NCBI GenBank assembly: GCA_015657535.1 | Contig: JADHZB010000298.1 | Coordinates: 1 to 12,883 of the forward strand | Length of the DNA stretch: 12,883 nucleotides | Source: Nephromyces sp. MM_2019 | Taxonomy: Eukaryota > Apicomplexa > Aconoidasida > Nephromycida | Direction of reading: 5' to 3' | In this document: piece by piece, positions 1-9,309 of the stretch | Numbering within the stretch: position 1 is the first letter of the stretch | How the letters are laid out: each line of letters begins with the position of its first letter | The notes under the pieces: model-generated | Seen by the model: the letters and a program-made list of their open reading frames with translations, nothing else | The model's database searches: none | Told to the model about the DNA's origin: nothing | Position numbers and translations under genes: made by a program

Positions 1-237
1 GTGTGTGTTGGAGGGGAGGGAGGGGATGAGAGAAGGGAGTGTGTATTTATAAGTATAGGACGTGTGTGTCAAAGTTTATGTAGGGGCAATAGAGATGTGC
101 ATGTTTATATATATCTTTTAATATTTTTTTATATTCACACTGTGTATACATCTGCATATATATATCGTACTTTCTTATTCCTCTACCTCAATTTATTGCC
201 ACTGAATAAATATACATCTTATCATATACCTATATAA

Positions 238-238
<1 letters not shown>
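1..238. other. TG/G-rich left edge, possible 3' flank of an upstream gene
   Basis: The + strand here is TG- and G-rich (repeated GTGTG), then becomes TA-rich. An open frame runs to 237, but it has no ATG at its start (it begins GTG at the window edge), no recognisable domain and a composition set by the repeats, so I do not call it a gene. The TG-rich + strand resembles the short stretches just after both stop codons in this window (3272 onward and 12812 onward), so this may be the 3' flank of a + strand gene lying to the left. That is inference only. Confidence 0.3.
10..37 (+). other. G-quadruplex-capable G-runs
   Basis: Four runs of three or more G (13-16, 18-20, 22-25 and 35-37) are separated by 1, 1 and 9 bases. 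This meets the usual pattern for an intramolecular G-quadruplex on the + strand. It is one of the few G-rich places in the window. Folding is not shown. Confidence 0.5.

Positions 239-283
<45 letters not shown>
239..283. repeat. (CA)n microsatellite, about 22 units
   Basis: This is a pure, uninterrupted CA dinucleotide run of 45 nt, among the longest perfect CA tracts here. It sits where the TG-rich left edge gives way to a CA-rich + strand that continues into the first gene. Confidence 0.97.
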
Positions 284-285
<2 letters not shown>

Positions 286-724
286 ATCAAGTTATATTAC
301 ACCTTACAGATATCAGATAACCCTCCTTAAGGCATTCCTTAAAGGTTTCCTGCGTAAAGATAATACACATTGTTTTCAATAAAATTTTATAAGTTATGTA
401 CTACTGAACAAACAAATCATTCATAGGGAATCTCTTCATACACACATCAGGAACACTTATACCCAATTATATAACCCACTTGATATTATAACAGCTAAAA
501 CATTTTTCAATGAAATCGCACACAGTTAAATTTATAAATTAATCAACCATAAAACACATTTTCAATATCCATAGTAATATACACACCCTCCTCCCACCCA
601 CTCTGCACCCTCTATAAACCCCCAAACACACCCCACTCTACACATATAGTTACACACAAACTACACACATAGTTACACACAAACTACACACATACCCTAT
701 ATTATATATAATGAACTATCAACT
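284..724 (+). promoter_or_regulatory. 5' flank and leader of the ApiAP2 gene
   Basis: This is non-coding, AT-rich sequence with short CA tracts and a pyrimidine-biased part around 585-640. It contains no long frame. A TATA-like AT stretch (700-712) lies directly before the start codon, but apicomplexan promoters are poorly defined by sequence, so I do not name a core promoter. An in-frame TAG at 647-649 with no in-frame ATG between it and 725 supports the start chosen for the downstream gene. Confidence 0.4.
646..691. repeat. 23-bp direct repeat, two perfect copies
   Basis: The unit begins ATAGTTACACACAAAC and occurs at 646-668 and again at 669-691 with no mismatch. It lies within 80 bp of the ApiAP2 start, so it is either leader sequence or a pair of proximal regulatory elements. 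The tandem perfect copies suggest a recent duplication. Confidence 0.9.
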
Positions 725-728
725 ATGA
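711..728 (+). promoter_or_regulatory. Five-codon uORF overlapping the ApiAP2 start (ATGA)
   Basis: An ATG at 711 opens a frame coding Met-Asn-Tyr-Gln-Leu and stops at TGA 726-728. The stop overlaps the main ATG (725-727) in the four bases ATGA. This geometry is the one associated with termination-reinitiation coupling. If the mRNA starts upstream of 711, scanning ribosomes would meet this ATG first. The transcript start is unknown, so the uORF may lie outside the mRNA. Confidence 0.5.
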
Positions 729-3271
729 AAACCACACTCACACATCACGAGGTGCCCAATTTATACGATGAAGCCTCCTATGAAATTCCACACACATTTT
801 TCTCTGATTTGGTTGAAATTGGAACACGGTCAAGTCCCCTTGCATTACAAAGCCTACGACATCTCATGGTTAAACACCTCTATGAGATATATTTAAGCAA
901 CACACACCCTACAAACACACACACAGACACAAACCAACCACAACAGATTATTGAAAAACACACCAATCAGCCGCAATCAACTATCCAAAGCTCTAAACAA
1001 CAACAACTACAGCACAACATACAAACAGATAGAAAACAAAAGCTTTATCCCCAAGCACACACACAACTCTCTTCACAAGCACACACACACACACAACTCT
1101 CTTCACAAGCACACACACACACACAACTTTCTTCACAAGCAACTTCTTCACAATCTTCCTCCCAACACGACTCAACCTCACAACCTACACTCTATAACCC
1201 CAACACACAAAACACACAACAACCTACCCAATATACAGATTCATGTACACACACACAACATGGATTCAAGTTATCATTCAATGATAGGCAGTCACTCTTT
1301 GAATATCATAAGGCTAAGATTATGTCTTGTAATGATTTGATCAGTTTTAGGGACTACTTACTTGTTTTTGTACCCCTATTATTTACTTCTACACATGAGA
1401 ATTTACCTAATATGTGTTACACACGTTTTGTATTTCATTTTCAACTCGAATTCTTGAAAACGCGTCACACACTCTTTGATAAATCAAAGGCTCCATACAA
1501 TAACACACACACAATCAATGATTTTTCAAGTCATCCAAATTCAATCAATACAATACACACATCACGTCCAACAAACAGTGTCTATACACGTCCAAATGTG
1601 CAGAATAAGGACATTATTTACCCAGAGGAAAACAAGGGGACCTATACAACAACACACAAAGATTTACTCGAACATTATAGGCGTATGGTATATCTGTCAA
1701 ATCTTCATGTCCCCGCTACACACTCATCCAACGGACCTAGCAATGTCCTCAATAAACATAATCTACACACACACACACCTGAACCACACAGTGCGGAAGA
1801 AACCCCCAATCAATTTAATGCACTCTCAGAAGTATCATCCACTACATCATATGATTCTGAGTACACACACTGCCCTAAATTATGCTTCAACCCAAACCAT
1901 CAATATTGGGGTGTGATATGGAGGGATGGTAATAGAGATAGGATAAAGAAATTCAAATTACGTGATTTCAATGTATCGGATCATGCTAGGGAAGAATCCC
2001 GCAAATTTTTTGAGACCTTATTACACAGTCAAAATGATACACACAACAAAGAAAATGATGACTACACCAATTTAGGTAATTCACGTCCAAACAATGGTGT
2101 AACTACACGTCATAGTCGAGTTAAGAATACACAAACGAGTTTAGAGTATTCAGATACTGAATATACACCTTATGAATCTAATTCAACACACACACCCATT
2201 TCATATACAAACACGGGGAATGAGAAAAACAGAAATCATTCCCGCGATTCACCTACAGATACACCATCACATACATCTACACACACACATTACGATCATA
2301 CACACACCAAACCAACAACACCCAAGAATACAATTTCAACCGTAAAACGACCTGGTAGACCTCCCCTCAAGAAGGATCCTGTTACACACAAGAAACGTTC
2401 ATATATAAAAAATAATATAAATACACACCGCACACCTTATCCATCACCCCCATGCTCACCATCACCTTCACCACCACCATTACACTCTTTATCATCATAT
2501 CCATCACCCTCACCATCACAATCGAATACATCATCCAATATAACTTCCTCATACACATCTACACATTCAATACCGGCATCACATTATCTTGATGATTTAA
2601 GGAGTAGAGATCAACCTATTGGTGGTGAGGCTAACATCTCACAATACCCTACAAATTTAACCACCAAACAATCATCTGCTACCCGCACAAAAAAATTAAT
2701 TTCAAAGGCTATGGAATATCCCTATATACATGGTGTATCATTTGAAGTAGATAATTTTGCATGGGTAGCTAAACTGAGTAATGACACACGTCGTTTCTTA
2801 GTAAAGAAACATGGTTGGTCAAAAGCACACTATTTTGCAGTAGATAAAATTGAACATTGGAAGAAAACAATTGACCCTGCAAAGAGGAAAGAATTCTTAG
2901 AAGAAGAGCGGAAGAAAATTGAGTTGATAAGAATGAGAAATAAATTGAAAAATGATGGTTCAGTTAATTATGAGGGTACACACACACATGATGATGACAT
3001 ACACACACAAGGATATGACACACCTATGACTGATGAACATGAGCCCAATGATATTAATGAAGATATGTCTAAGTTAGAGGATGATGATACACACACATTC
3101 AATGGATATTATGACAATTATAATGTTGATGAATTCAAGAATAAGGGTATGGGAGGAAATGGTGTACTTTTTAATGATATATATCATACTAATAAGGGAA
3201 ATATCGCTAATGGTGTTTTTCATGTTCAAAATGATAAACTCAATGAAATCAGCACACACACACACATATAA
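725..3271 (+). CDS. ApiAP2-family transcription factor: split ACDC-like region, AP2, AT-hook, AP2
   Basis: An intronless 848-residue frame, started at the first ATG after an in-frame TAG (647). It should be a nuclear DNA-binding regulator. Residues 38-58 plus 181-252 resemble an ACDC (AP2-coincident) helical domain, with a helix LALQSLRHLM, then H195, DL204-205, YL211-212, F215 and LP227-228. The two parts are split by a Thr-His/Gln-rich insert (59-180). AP2 domain 1 is at about 383-435, with strands around W395 and W399, the basic stretch RDRIKKFKL and a following helix. Residues 541-550 form an AT-hook with core RPGRPP. A Ser-Pro-rich tract follows (about 572-605). AP2 domain 2 is at about 664-720 (G670, W680, F691, KKHGW 694-698, helix to W712), with a charged helix to about 746. 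The tail is acidic. Thr-His runs from ACACAC tracts lie only in linkers. Family assignment is firm; the ACDC call is moderate. I cannot assign an orthologue or DNA target. Confidence 0.92.
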   Translation: MKTTLTHHEVPNLYDEASYEIPHTFFSDLVEIGTRSSPLALQSLRHLMVKHLYEIYLSNTHPTNTHTDTNQPQQIIEKHTNQPQSTIQSSKQQQLQHNIQTDRKQKLYPQAHTQLSSQAHTHTQLSSQAHTHTQLSSQATSSQSSSQHDSTSQPTLYNPNTQNTQQPTQYTDSCTHTQHGFKLSFNDRQSLFEYHKAKIMSCNDLISFRDYLLVFVPLLFTSTHENLPNMCYTRFVFHFQLEFLKTRHTLFDKSKAPYNNTHTINDFSSHPNSINTIHTSRPTNSVYTRPNVQNKDIIYPEENKGTYTTTHKDLLEHYRRMVYLSNLHVPATHSSNGPSNVLNKHNLHTHTPEPHSAEETPNQFNALSEVSSTTSYDSEYTHCPKLCFNPNHQYWGVIWRDGNRDRIKKFKLRDFNVSDHAREESRKFFETLLHSQNDTHNKENDDYTNLGNSRPNNGVTTRHSRVKNTQTSLEYSDTEYTPYESNSTHTPISYTNTGNEKNRNHSRDSPTDTPSHTSTHTHYDHTHTKPTTPKNTISTVKRPGRPPLKKDPVTHKKRSYIKNNINTHRTPYPSPPCSPSPSPPPLHSLSSYPSPSPSQSNTSSNITSSYTSTHSIPASHYLDDLRSRDQPIGGEANISQYPTNLTTKQSSATRTKKLISKAMEYPYIHGVSFEVDNFAWVAKLSNDTRRFLVKKHGWSKAHYFAVDKIEHWKKTIDPAKRKEFLEEERKKIELIRMRNKLKNDGSVNYEGTHTHDDDIHTQGYDTPMTDEHEPNDINEDMSKLEDDDTHTFNGYYDNYNVDEFKNKGMGGNGVLFNDIYHTNKGNIANGVFHVQNDKLNEISTHTHI
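1051..1140 (+). repeat. In-frame tandem repeat within the ApiAP2 insert (three copies)
   Basis: Three head-to-tail copies encode roughly AHTHTQLSSQ. The first is 6 nt shorter (AHTQLSSQ) and the other two are 30 nt each with one C/T difference. The length change is a loss or gain of two codons in the ACACAC core, consistent with slippage that keeps the frame. The repeat lies in the linker that divides the ACDC-like region. Confidence 0.9.
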
Positions 3272-3407
3272 TAATTGTTGTATATGATTAAGATTTGATA
3301 TTGATAGACATCTTATGTGTTGTGTTTCAAATACACATTTATAATAAGTTGTGTTTGAAATATACATGATTATTTATTGTGCTTAAGAGATTCAGATATG
3401 ATATTGA

Positions 3408-3435
3408 GATACAAGTATATATATATACTTGTATC
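3408..3435. other. Perfect 28-bp palindrome after the ApiAP2 gene
   Basis: The sequence GATACAAGTATATA is followed at once by its exact reverse complement, 136 nt after the stop codon at 3271. As RNA or single-stranded DNA it could form a hairpin with almost no loop. The outer arms (GATACAAG/CTTGTATC) are not simple repeat, so this is more than a by-product of TA runs. It could mark a 3' end, be a protein-binding site, or be neutral. Confidence 0.8.
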
Positions 3436-4152
3436 CCTAATCATATTTATCAATCGCATTACACACCCTAAAATTCAGTCTATAAGTATTAAAAAATTAC
3501 ACACACAAATATATCTTAAAACTAACGATAGCATGAAATAAGATACTCACTAATACACTTCTCAAACAATACGATATTATATATATATATTGCGTTTAGA
3601 ATATATAAATATATAAATATATATATATATATATGTATATATACATGGTTATATTTTAGATTTTCATTGGATACTATTTATTGTTTTATTTGACATTTAC
3701 ACATTATTTACTATACATTATTAATTCTTTATATTTTCTGGATGATTGGTACACATATATAATTATATTGAAATCAATTATATATAGTATGATTATCTTA
3801 TGCACAATCAGTGTGTTAATATATTGTACAAACACACACCACACAAACCCACTTATACATCCACACAACACGCTCAAACACACATACAAAATTAGATTAA
3901 AGGAGTGCCAATCTAACATCGCAAACTTAAAGGCCATTTATAAAAATATATAGCATAAACTCAACTTATTTAGAAACTACAAACTTACACACAAATAATT
4001 ATATATATATATATATACATAATTGCACACCCCGATATATATATTTTAAAAACACCGATTTTTTATTTTTTTACATTTTTATTTTTACGTCAACACTCTC
4101 TCAATTAATAAGGACATCTCAACACACACACACACACACACTCATGCACACT

Positions 4153-4215
4153 TACACACATATATATATATATAACTTTTGAAGGCACAAACATATATAT
4201 ATACATGTGTGTGTA
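4153..4215. other. Hairpin: CA-TA arm facing TA-TG arm
   Basis: The left arm (TACACACA then a TA run, 4153-4174) is near-complementary to the right arm (a TA run then TGTGTGTGTA, 4192-4215). The loop is about 18 nt and not simple repeat (from ACTTTTGAAGG). Eight outer base pairs are perfect, and the TA parts pair after a small offset. Cruciform or RNA hairpin formation is plausible but not shown. Confidence 0.6.
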
Positions 4216-5800
4216 TTTTTTATAATTTTGATGTGTCCTTTATTCTAATCACCAAATTTGATAGTATAAACTATTTATTTTCCATTTTTGCACAGCTTAT
4301 AAAATCTCACACACACTACATACACTGTTTACTGAACTATATATAATCCCTATTAGAAAATATACACACGCTCATAACTCGAATATAATTAAATTTTATA
4401 CTAAATATGCACACACATATATACTAATTACAACGAGTGATCTTCAAATCTATGCATAATATTATTATTATAACTTAAAATTACACATACCTAATCATTC
4501 ACATACACAAAAGTGCACAAAAAGTGATTATGCTTTGAATAAATATATGTGTATATATAATTATATTCATATATTTGTGTATAACAATAATATTTAGCAC
4601 ATACTATCTTAAAACATCATTTTGAATATATAAATGTATTTATATATATTATGAATAACACCTATTTAAAAATTCACATATAATCATAAACATATATATA
4701 TATATATAGATTTATATTTACATATAGATTTACATACAAATTTACAAATAAATAATTATACAACTATCAATATATTACAAATATAGGGGAAAGCATACAT
4801 ACAGAATTACTTGCACTTATACTCTTTTTCTTTCTCTCTCTCTCACACACACATATATATATATATATAAACACACATACACATACATACCCATACAAAT
4901 ACACACACAACACACACACATATATTTTTTCTAAAAATTTATTACAAGAAATGTCATACTTTTTACGTAATTATTCCTTTAAAGACCAATTTCAGTTATA
5001 TATGGATATTTCAAATAAATTTAAAAATTTGAAAAAAAAAATTATTTTGTTATTATTGGACACCCTACTACCTACACACACATTTTATCTACACACACAT
5101 ATCTACACACACATATCTACATACACATATTATCTGCACACACATTATCTAAACACACTTTATATCTAAACACACATTATATCTCTAAACACACATTATA
5201 TTTAAACACACACTATACATAGAAATACATTAAATCTAGATATAATCTTATCTAAACACAATATACCTATTACATACACATTAATTATAACCTCACAATT
5301 TATCTAGAATCACATATATCTAAATACACACACATCTAGAAACATTTTATATTTAGAAATGCAACATAAAAACACACACATGACATAATCACACATAATT
5401 TATATTTGAGTACTCATAAAAATTTCAAACTGAATACTCGATTACATATATTAATTTCACATGCACACAATATCAACACATATACATTATATTTACACAC
5501 ACAATATCTACACATATACATTATATTTACACACACACAATAGATTTATACATAAATTTCATTTACACACAGACATTGAATTTATATATACATTATATTT
5601 ACAAACGTACTATATATTAAAACACACAAAAAAAATTTACACCTAATGAACAGACACATATTATATTTCACACACACATTAAATTTAAATATATGACTAA
5701 TTGTGCATTATTGAATATAATTCTTGTAAAAATTTTCAGCATAAGGTTTTAAAAACCAATCGAATCTAATTTTATTATAATAATCACTTAAGTTATATTT

Positions 5801-5873
5801 TACACACACACACACAAATACCTTAACTATACACACACACACAAATACCTTAACTATACAAACACACACACGC
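5801..5873. repeat. Degenerate tandem repeat (CA tract plus AAATACCTTAACTA)
   Basis: Copies at 5801-5829 (29 nt) and 5830-5856 (27 nt) share the tail AAATACCTTAACTA and differ by one CA unit. A partial third copy follows to about 5873. Confidence 0.85.
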
Positions 5874-6030
5874 TTATATATATATATATTCAATATAACA
5901 CACTATAAAAATACAACACACACACATTAACAAGTATAAATTATATACACACTTGATATACAAAACACAGATACTCTTGATTTACACATACAATAATTAT
6001 ACAACACAACACCTTAAAATATAGATATCA

Positions 6031-6158
6031 CATACACACACACAATATATATATATATATATATTATTAGTAAACACATTCTAAGCTACATTTTTTTTTA
6101 ATATATATATTTTTTTGTCATTTAAATATAAATATATATATATATGTGTGTGTGTGTA
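6031..6158. other. Inverted repeat at a CA-to-TG strand switch
   Basis: The left arm 6031-6064 (CATACACACACAC, A, then TA run) is complementary to the right arm 6132-6158 (TA run, then GTGTGTGTGTATG). The outer 14 bp are perfect, followed by one bulged base and at least 13 bp of TA pairing. The loop is about 67 nt, AT-rich and partly poly-T. The + strand is CA-rich to the left and TG-rich for about 550 nt to the right, so the element sits on a polarity switch. Confidence 0.65.
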
Positions 6159-6807
6159 TGTACCCATTTAATTTCGAATTTTTTTTTGGGTGAAAAAATT
6201 AAAATTTACACATACACTCAACATCAACTTTAAAAATCTCTATAAAATAAAAAAAAATCAATGATTTTACTATAGATGAGAAAATTATTATAGCTATGTG
6301 TGTGTATATAAATTTGTGTATAAATTGCTTATAATATATATATATATATATATATGAACTTAACTTCTAAAAATATTTATATTTAAAAAATTATTTGAAT
6401 GTTTAAAATGTTATTTGAATGTTTGTGTATTAATTAAAATGTATATAAGTGATTATTTGTGCGTATTATTTAAATTGTGTAACAATTATTAGTAAATATA
6501 AAAAATTTAAAATTCAGAAGGCTTGTTTGTGTGTAAAAATTATTATTAAAGATAGAATAATTGTAAAATATAAGTTTAACAAAGTAAGTTGAATGTGTGT
6601 AACTTTTTTTATATAAAGTTATATCTAAATTAATTGATATTAAGTGTGTAAGAGTACTAAATAAATGTGTGACCAAGAGAATTAACTAAATTTACATACA
6701 AATCAAGAAAATTATTTAACTTTATATATAAAGTTGAGCTTTTCACTCGCTAGAATTGAGTTATACTCACACACAGGTTTATTTACGTATACTAACACAC
6801 ATAAACG

Positions 6808-6809
<2 letters not shown>

Positions 6810-6840
<31 letters not shown>

Positions 6841-6930
6841 AATACACTCACACACACACACACATAAATACACTCACACACACACACACATAAATACACT
6901 CACACACACACACACACACACATGTAAATA
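6810..6930. repeat. CA-rich tandem array, about four copies
   Basis: Long CA tracts of varying length are punctuated by the shared segment CATAAATACACT (last copy CATGTAAATA). The variation is mostly in CA number, which suggests slippage within a 26-28 bp unit. Confidence 0.85.
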
Positions 6931-7999
6931 TACAACACATAATATACATACACTCACAGTACACACACAACATACAAACAGGATCAGGTATATACACACT
7001 TGTGTTAAGATACATTATTATAAATTAAACCCTGCACACATAAATATGTATATTAGCTAGTGTAAAAATTAAATAATTAGATGCACTATTCAATACATAA
7101 GCGCACACACACATATCATGTGTGCCCACAAATATATACACAAATGATATTGCACAAACGCGTTTAATTTTAAATGTACAAACACACAATTGAGTGAAAT
7201 TAAAGTACACAGCTTAACCTTATATATTTGCACACACATCCTATTACACACATCTTCGAGCACGTAAATAATTTACACACATTTATTTAAATATAATAAT
7301 CAAAAAATCAATACTGCACACATCTCATTACACGCACACATGCATAAAATTTTTCCACACACACAACTTACAATATATACATCCACACACATCTCTCCTA
7401 CACACACATCACTTCAAAATACACATATCACATAGTCTTGACGCTATTTATTATATTATACATAAATTTTTTTACACAGCTCTATTTACACAGACGCTTT
7501 ACATAAGCTACTCAATTATACACATAGATTACAAGCAAATAATCTACACACACACACACACATGCATAAGTGTTAAATACACCCACTACACCCCCACATA
7601 CATCATACATACATAAATTTAGACACAACTTACACAGACACATCTCCTCTAATTTTTACACACATATTAAGCATACACTTCTACTCTAATTTTATACTCA
7701 CACGTATTTATACCACTATATATCTACACATTCTCGTGTCTACAATCCCTTCACCCTTTAACTTGAAAAATCTAAATAATATAAATTTATTGTTACACAC
7801 ATTAAAGTTTCAGGATCTTCAATTTCCTACACACACTATTTTACAAGTGTCTTTACACTCTCCGTTTACACACATTTACTTACACACACTTACGCTTTAC
7901 ACATTTAAAAGCTGCTACACATTTATTACTGTCTAGCACAAAATTTACACATTCACTCAGACACACACACATATTTATTATCACCTACCTCTTAACTAC

Positions 8000-8321
8000 T
8001 ACACACATCTAATCACTATACACACATCTAATCACTATACACACATCTAATCACTATACACACATCTAATCACTATACACACATCTAATCAATATATATA
8101 TATCTAATCACTATACACATATCTAATCACTATACACAATCTAATCACTATACACATATCTAATCACTATACACACATCTAATCACTATACACATATCTA
8201 ATCACTATACACACATCTAATCACTATACACATATCTAACTATTATACACATATCTAATCACTATACACAAATCTAACTATTATACACATATCTAACTAT
8301 TATACACATATCTAATCACTA
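8000..8321. repeat. 19-bp minisatellite, about 17 copies
   Basis: The unit is close to ATCTAATCACTATACACAC. ATCTAATCAC first occurs at 8007 and recurs at 8026, 8045 and so on with a 19-bp step. The left half is nearly uniform. The right half alternates ACACATC and ACATATC variants, and TCTAACTATTATACAC variants appear near the right end. It lies about 1 kb upstream of the CELF-like gene. The uniform spacer-free period rules out CRISPR. Confidence 0.95.
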
Positions 8322-8527
8322 CAAACATTTGCTGCTACTACATAAAACATATAGATTTAATCATTACACACACATACTATCCTATATATACATTGATTGA
8401 TACACATACACTTAGTAATCCTACACACACACACTAGCATATCCTAACTTTTCTTACCACTTACATATTTGTTACTCTTTCTCCCTCTCATACACACACT
8501 CCCTCCCCACACACACACACACACACT

Positions 8528-8559
8528 CCCCTCCCCTATTCCCCCTCTATCCCCCACCC
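8528..8559 (-). other. C-rich tract, G-quadruplex-capable on the minus strand
   Basis: C runs at 8528-8531, 8533-8536, 8541-8545, 8551-8555 and 8557-8559 have loops of 1, 4, 5 and 1 bases. On the minus strand these are five G-runs meeting the standard G-quadruplex pattern. A nine-C run follows at about 8585-8593. The tract lies about 750 bp upstream of the CELF-like start codon. Confidence 0.55.
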
Positions 8560-8609
8560 TATTTCAATCCAATCCATTAACCAACCCCCCCCCTTAACTC
8601 CCCCTCATT

Positions 8610-8925
8610 CTTTTTTTTAATTTTTTTTCGTTTTATTTAAATTTTAAAATTTCTAAACGAATTAAAATATAAAATTACAAAATAAATTAAATACTAAAAG
8701 CAGAAGAGTTATTTACCTTTAAAATTAACCATTTTAAGAAGGATGAACATGACCTCTTATGCTCCAATAACTTAATTATCTTATTTATTCATTTCTTCTT
8801 ATTCAAAAATATCCAAAACAAAGAAAACCATCTATTTGGACATAACTTAATTTTATGCTCTTTTACATACACTGGTTTTGAATTAATATTTACGCATCTT
8901 CTTCCCCTCCAAAATTTGTTAAATT
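8610..8925. promoter_or_regulatory. Non-repetitive AT-rich island upstream of the CELF-like gene
   Basis: This is the only stretch of about 300 bp between the two genes nearly free of CA/TG/TA microsatellites. It starts with T-rich sequence, includes a short hairpin near 8720-8745 (arms around TTAAAAT and ATTTTAAG), and has the only run of mixed-composition sequence in the region (about 8700-8900). No frame of note crosses it. I infer a promoter or other constrained element, or an unrecognised non-coding RNA; direct evidence is lacking. Confidence 0.35.
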
Positions 8926-9009
8926 ACACACACACACACATAGATACATCTAAGTACTATACAGTACATCCTATACCCAGTCAATCCTTATACGTTTAAT
9001 CTTCAATTT

Positions 9010-9072
9010 ATCCACTCTATCTATTACTCTCTCTCTTTCTCTATCTCTCCCTCTCTCTCCTTCTATCCCTAT
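9010..9072. repeat. CT-rich (pyrimidine) tract
   Basis: Strongly pyrimidine-biased + strand with repeated CTCTCTCT and TCTATCTCTCC segments and only scattered A. It lies about 240 bp upstream of the CELF-like start codon, so it may be promoter-proximal or in the 5' leader. Such tracts can adopt triplex DNA, but this is not shown here. Confidence 0.75.
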
Positions 9073-9309
9073 ACATACACACATTTTTATCTCAAGTCAT
9101 TCATTTTTACCTTACATTTTCAATACACACATTAATTTGATTTCAATAAACATTGAAACTTCAAATATACATTTGTTTCTAAAAAACAAACACCAAAACG
9201 TTAAACCACTACTTCATACATTCAACAGATCGCCCACCTCCCCCCCTTTTTTTTTATTTATTCATCTTACACACACACACACACACACACCTATTAAACA
9301 GTTAAAACA

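Larger units (their letters stand above)
3272..9309. other. Long repeat-rich region without a convincing gene
   Basis: About 6 kb of AT-rich DNA in which the + strand is dominated by short CA tracts joined by TA runs. All open frames are short, rarely begin at ATG, and translate to Thr-His/Tyr/Ile-rich or hydrophobic low-complexity sequence. I saw no tRNA-like A/B boxes, rRNA or snoRNA motifs and no recognisable protein. TA runs occur near 3580-3635, 4000-4016, 4690-4708, 4854-4869, 5876-5889, 6046-6065 and 6336-6354. A block at about 6130-6700 is TG-oriented instead of CA-oriented. The last kilobase changes character (C-rich, then non-repetitive AT-rich, then CT-rich) and probably holds the 5' regulatory region of the next gene. 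A weak exon-like frame (3660-3953) is treated under findings. Confidence 0.6.

Noticed and set aside
1..237. Frame at the left edge of the window
   Set aside because: No ATG start in the window, no domain, and composition dictated by TG and TA repeats. It could be the end of a gene outside the window but nothing supports that as coding.
951..1916. Alternative frames overlapping the ApiAP2 gene
   Set aside because: Shadow frames from CA-rich sequence; the 848-residue frame has recognisable domains and explains the region.
3145..3659. A hidden intron joining the end of the ApiAP2 frame (donor-like GTATGG near 3146) to the frame at 3660
   Set aside because: The donor lacks GTATGT, the join does not keep the 3660 frame, and the ApiAP2 frame continues normally to its stop.
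4505..4520. GTGCAC site as a target of the ApiAP2 protein
   Set aside because: TGCAC and TGCACAC are expected often in CA-rich DNA, and I cannot tell what this AP2 protein binds.
4951..5893. Short frames of Thr-His-Ile-Tyr in the intergenic region
   Set aside because: Short, repeat-derived, no splice or start context, no domain.
6470..6676. Minus-strand frame of 68 codons in the TG-oriented block
   Set aside because: Starts with TTG rather than ATG and encodes low-complexity Phe/Tyr/Asn-rich sequence with no recognisable motif.
8000..8321. CRISPR-like array
   Set aside because: The 19-bp units are directly adjacent with no unique spacers, in a eukaryotic context: an ordinary minisatellite.
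3272..9309. tRNA, rRNA, snoRNA or telomeric repeats in the long intergenic region
   Set aside because: I looked for tRNA box A/B motifs, C/D-box pairs and TTTAGGG-type repeats and saw none; a covariance-model scan would be the decisive test.
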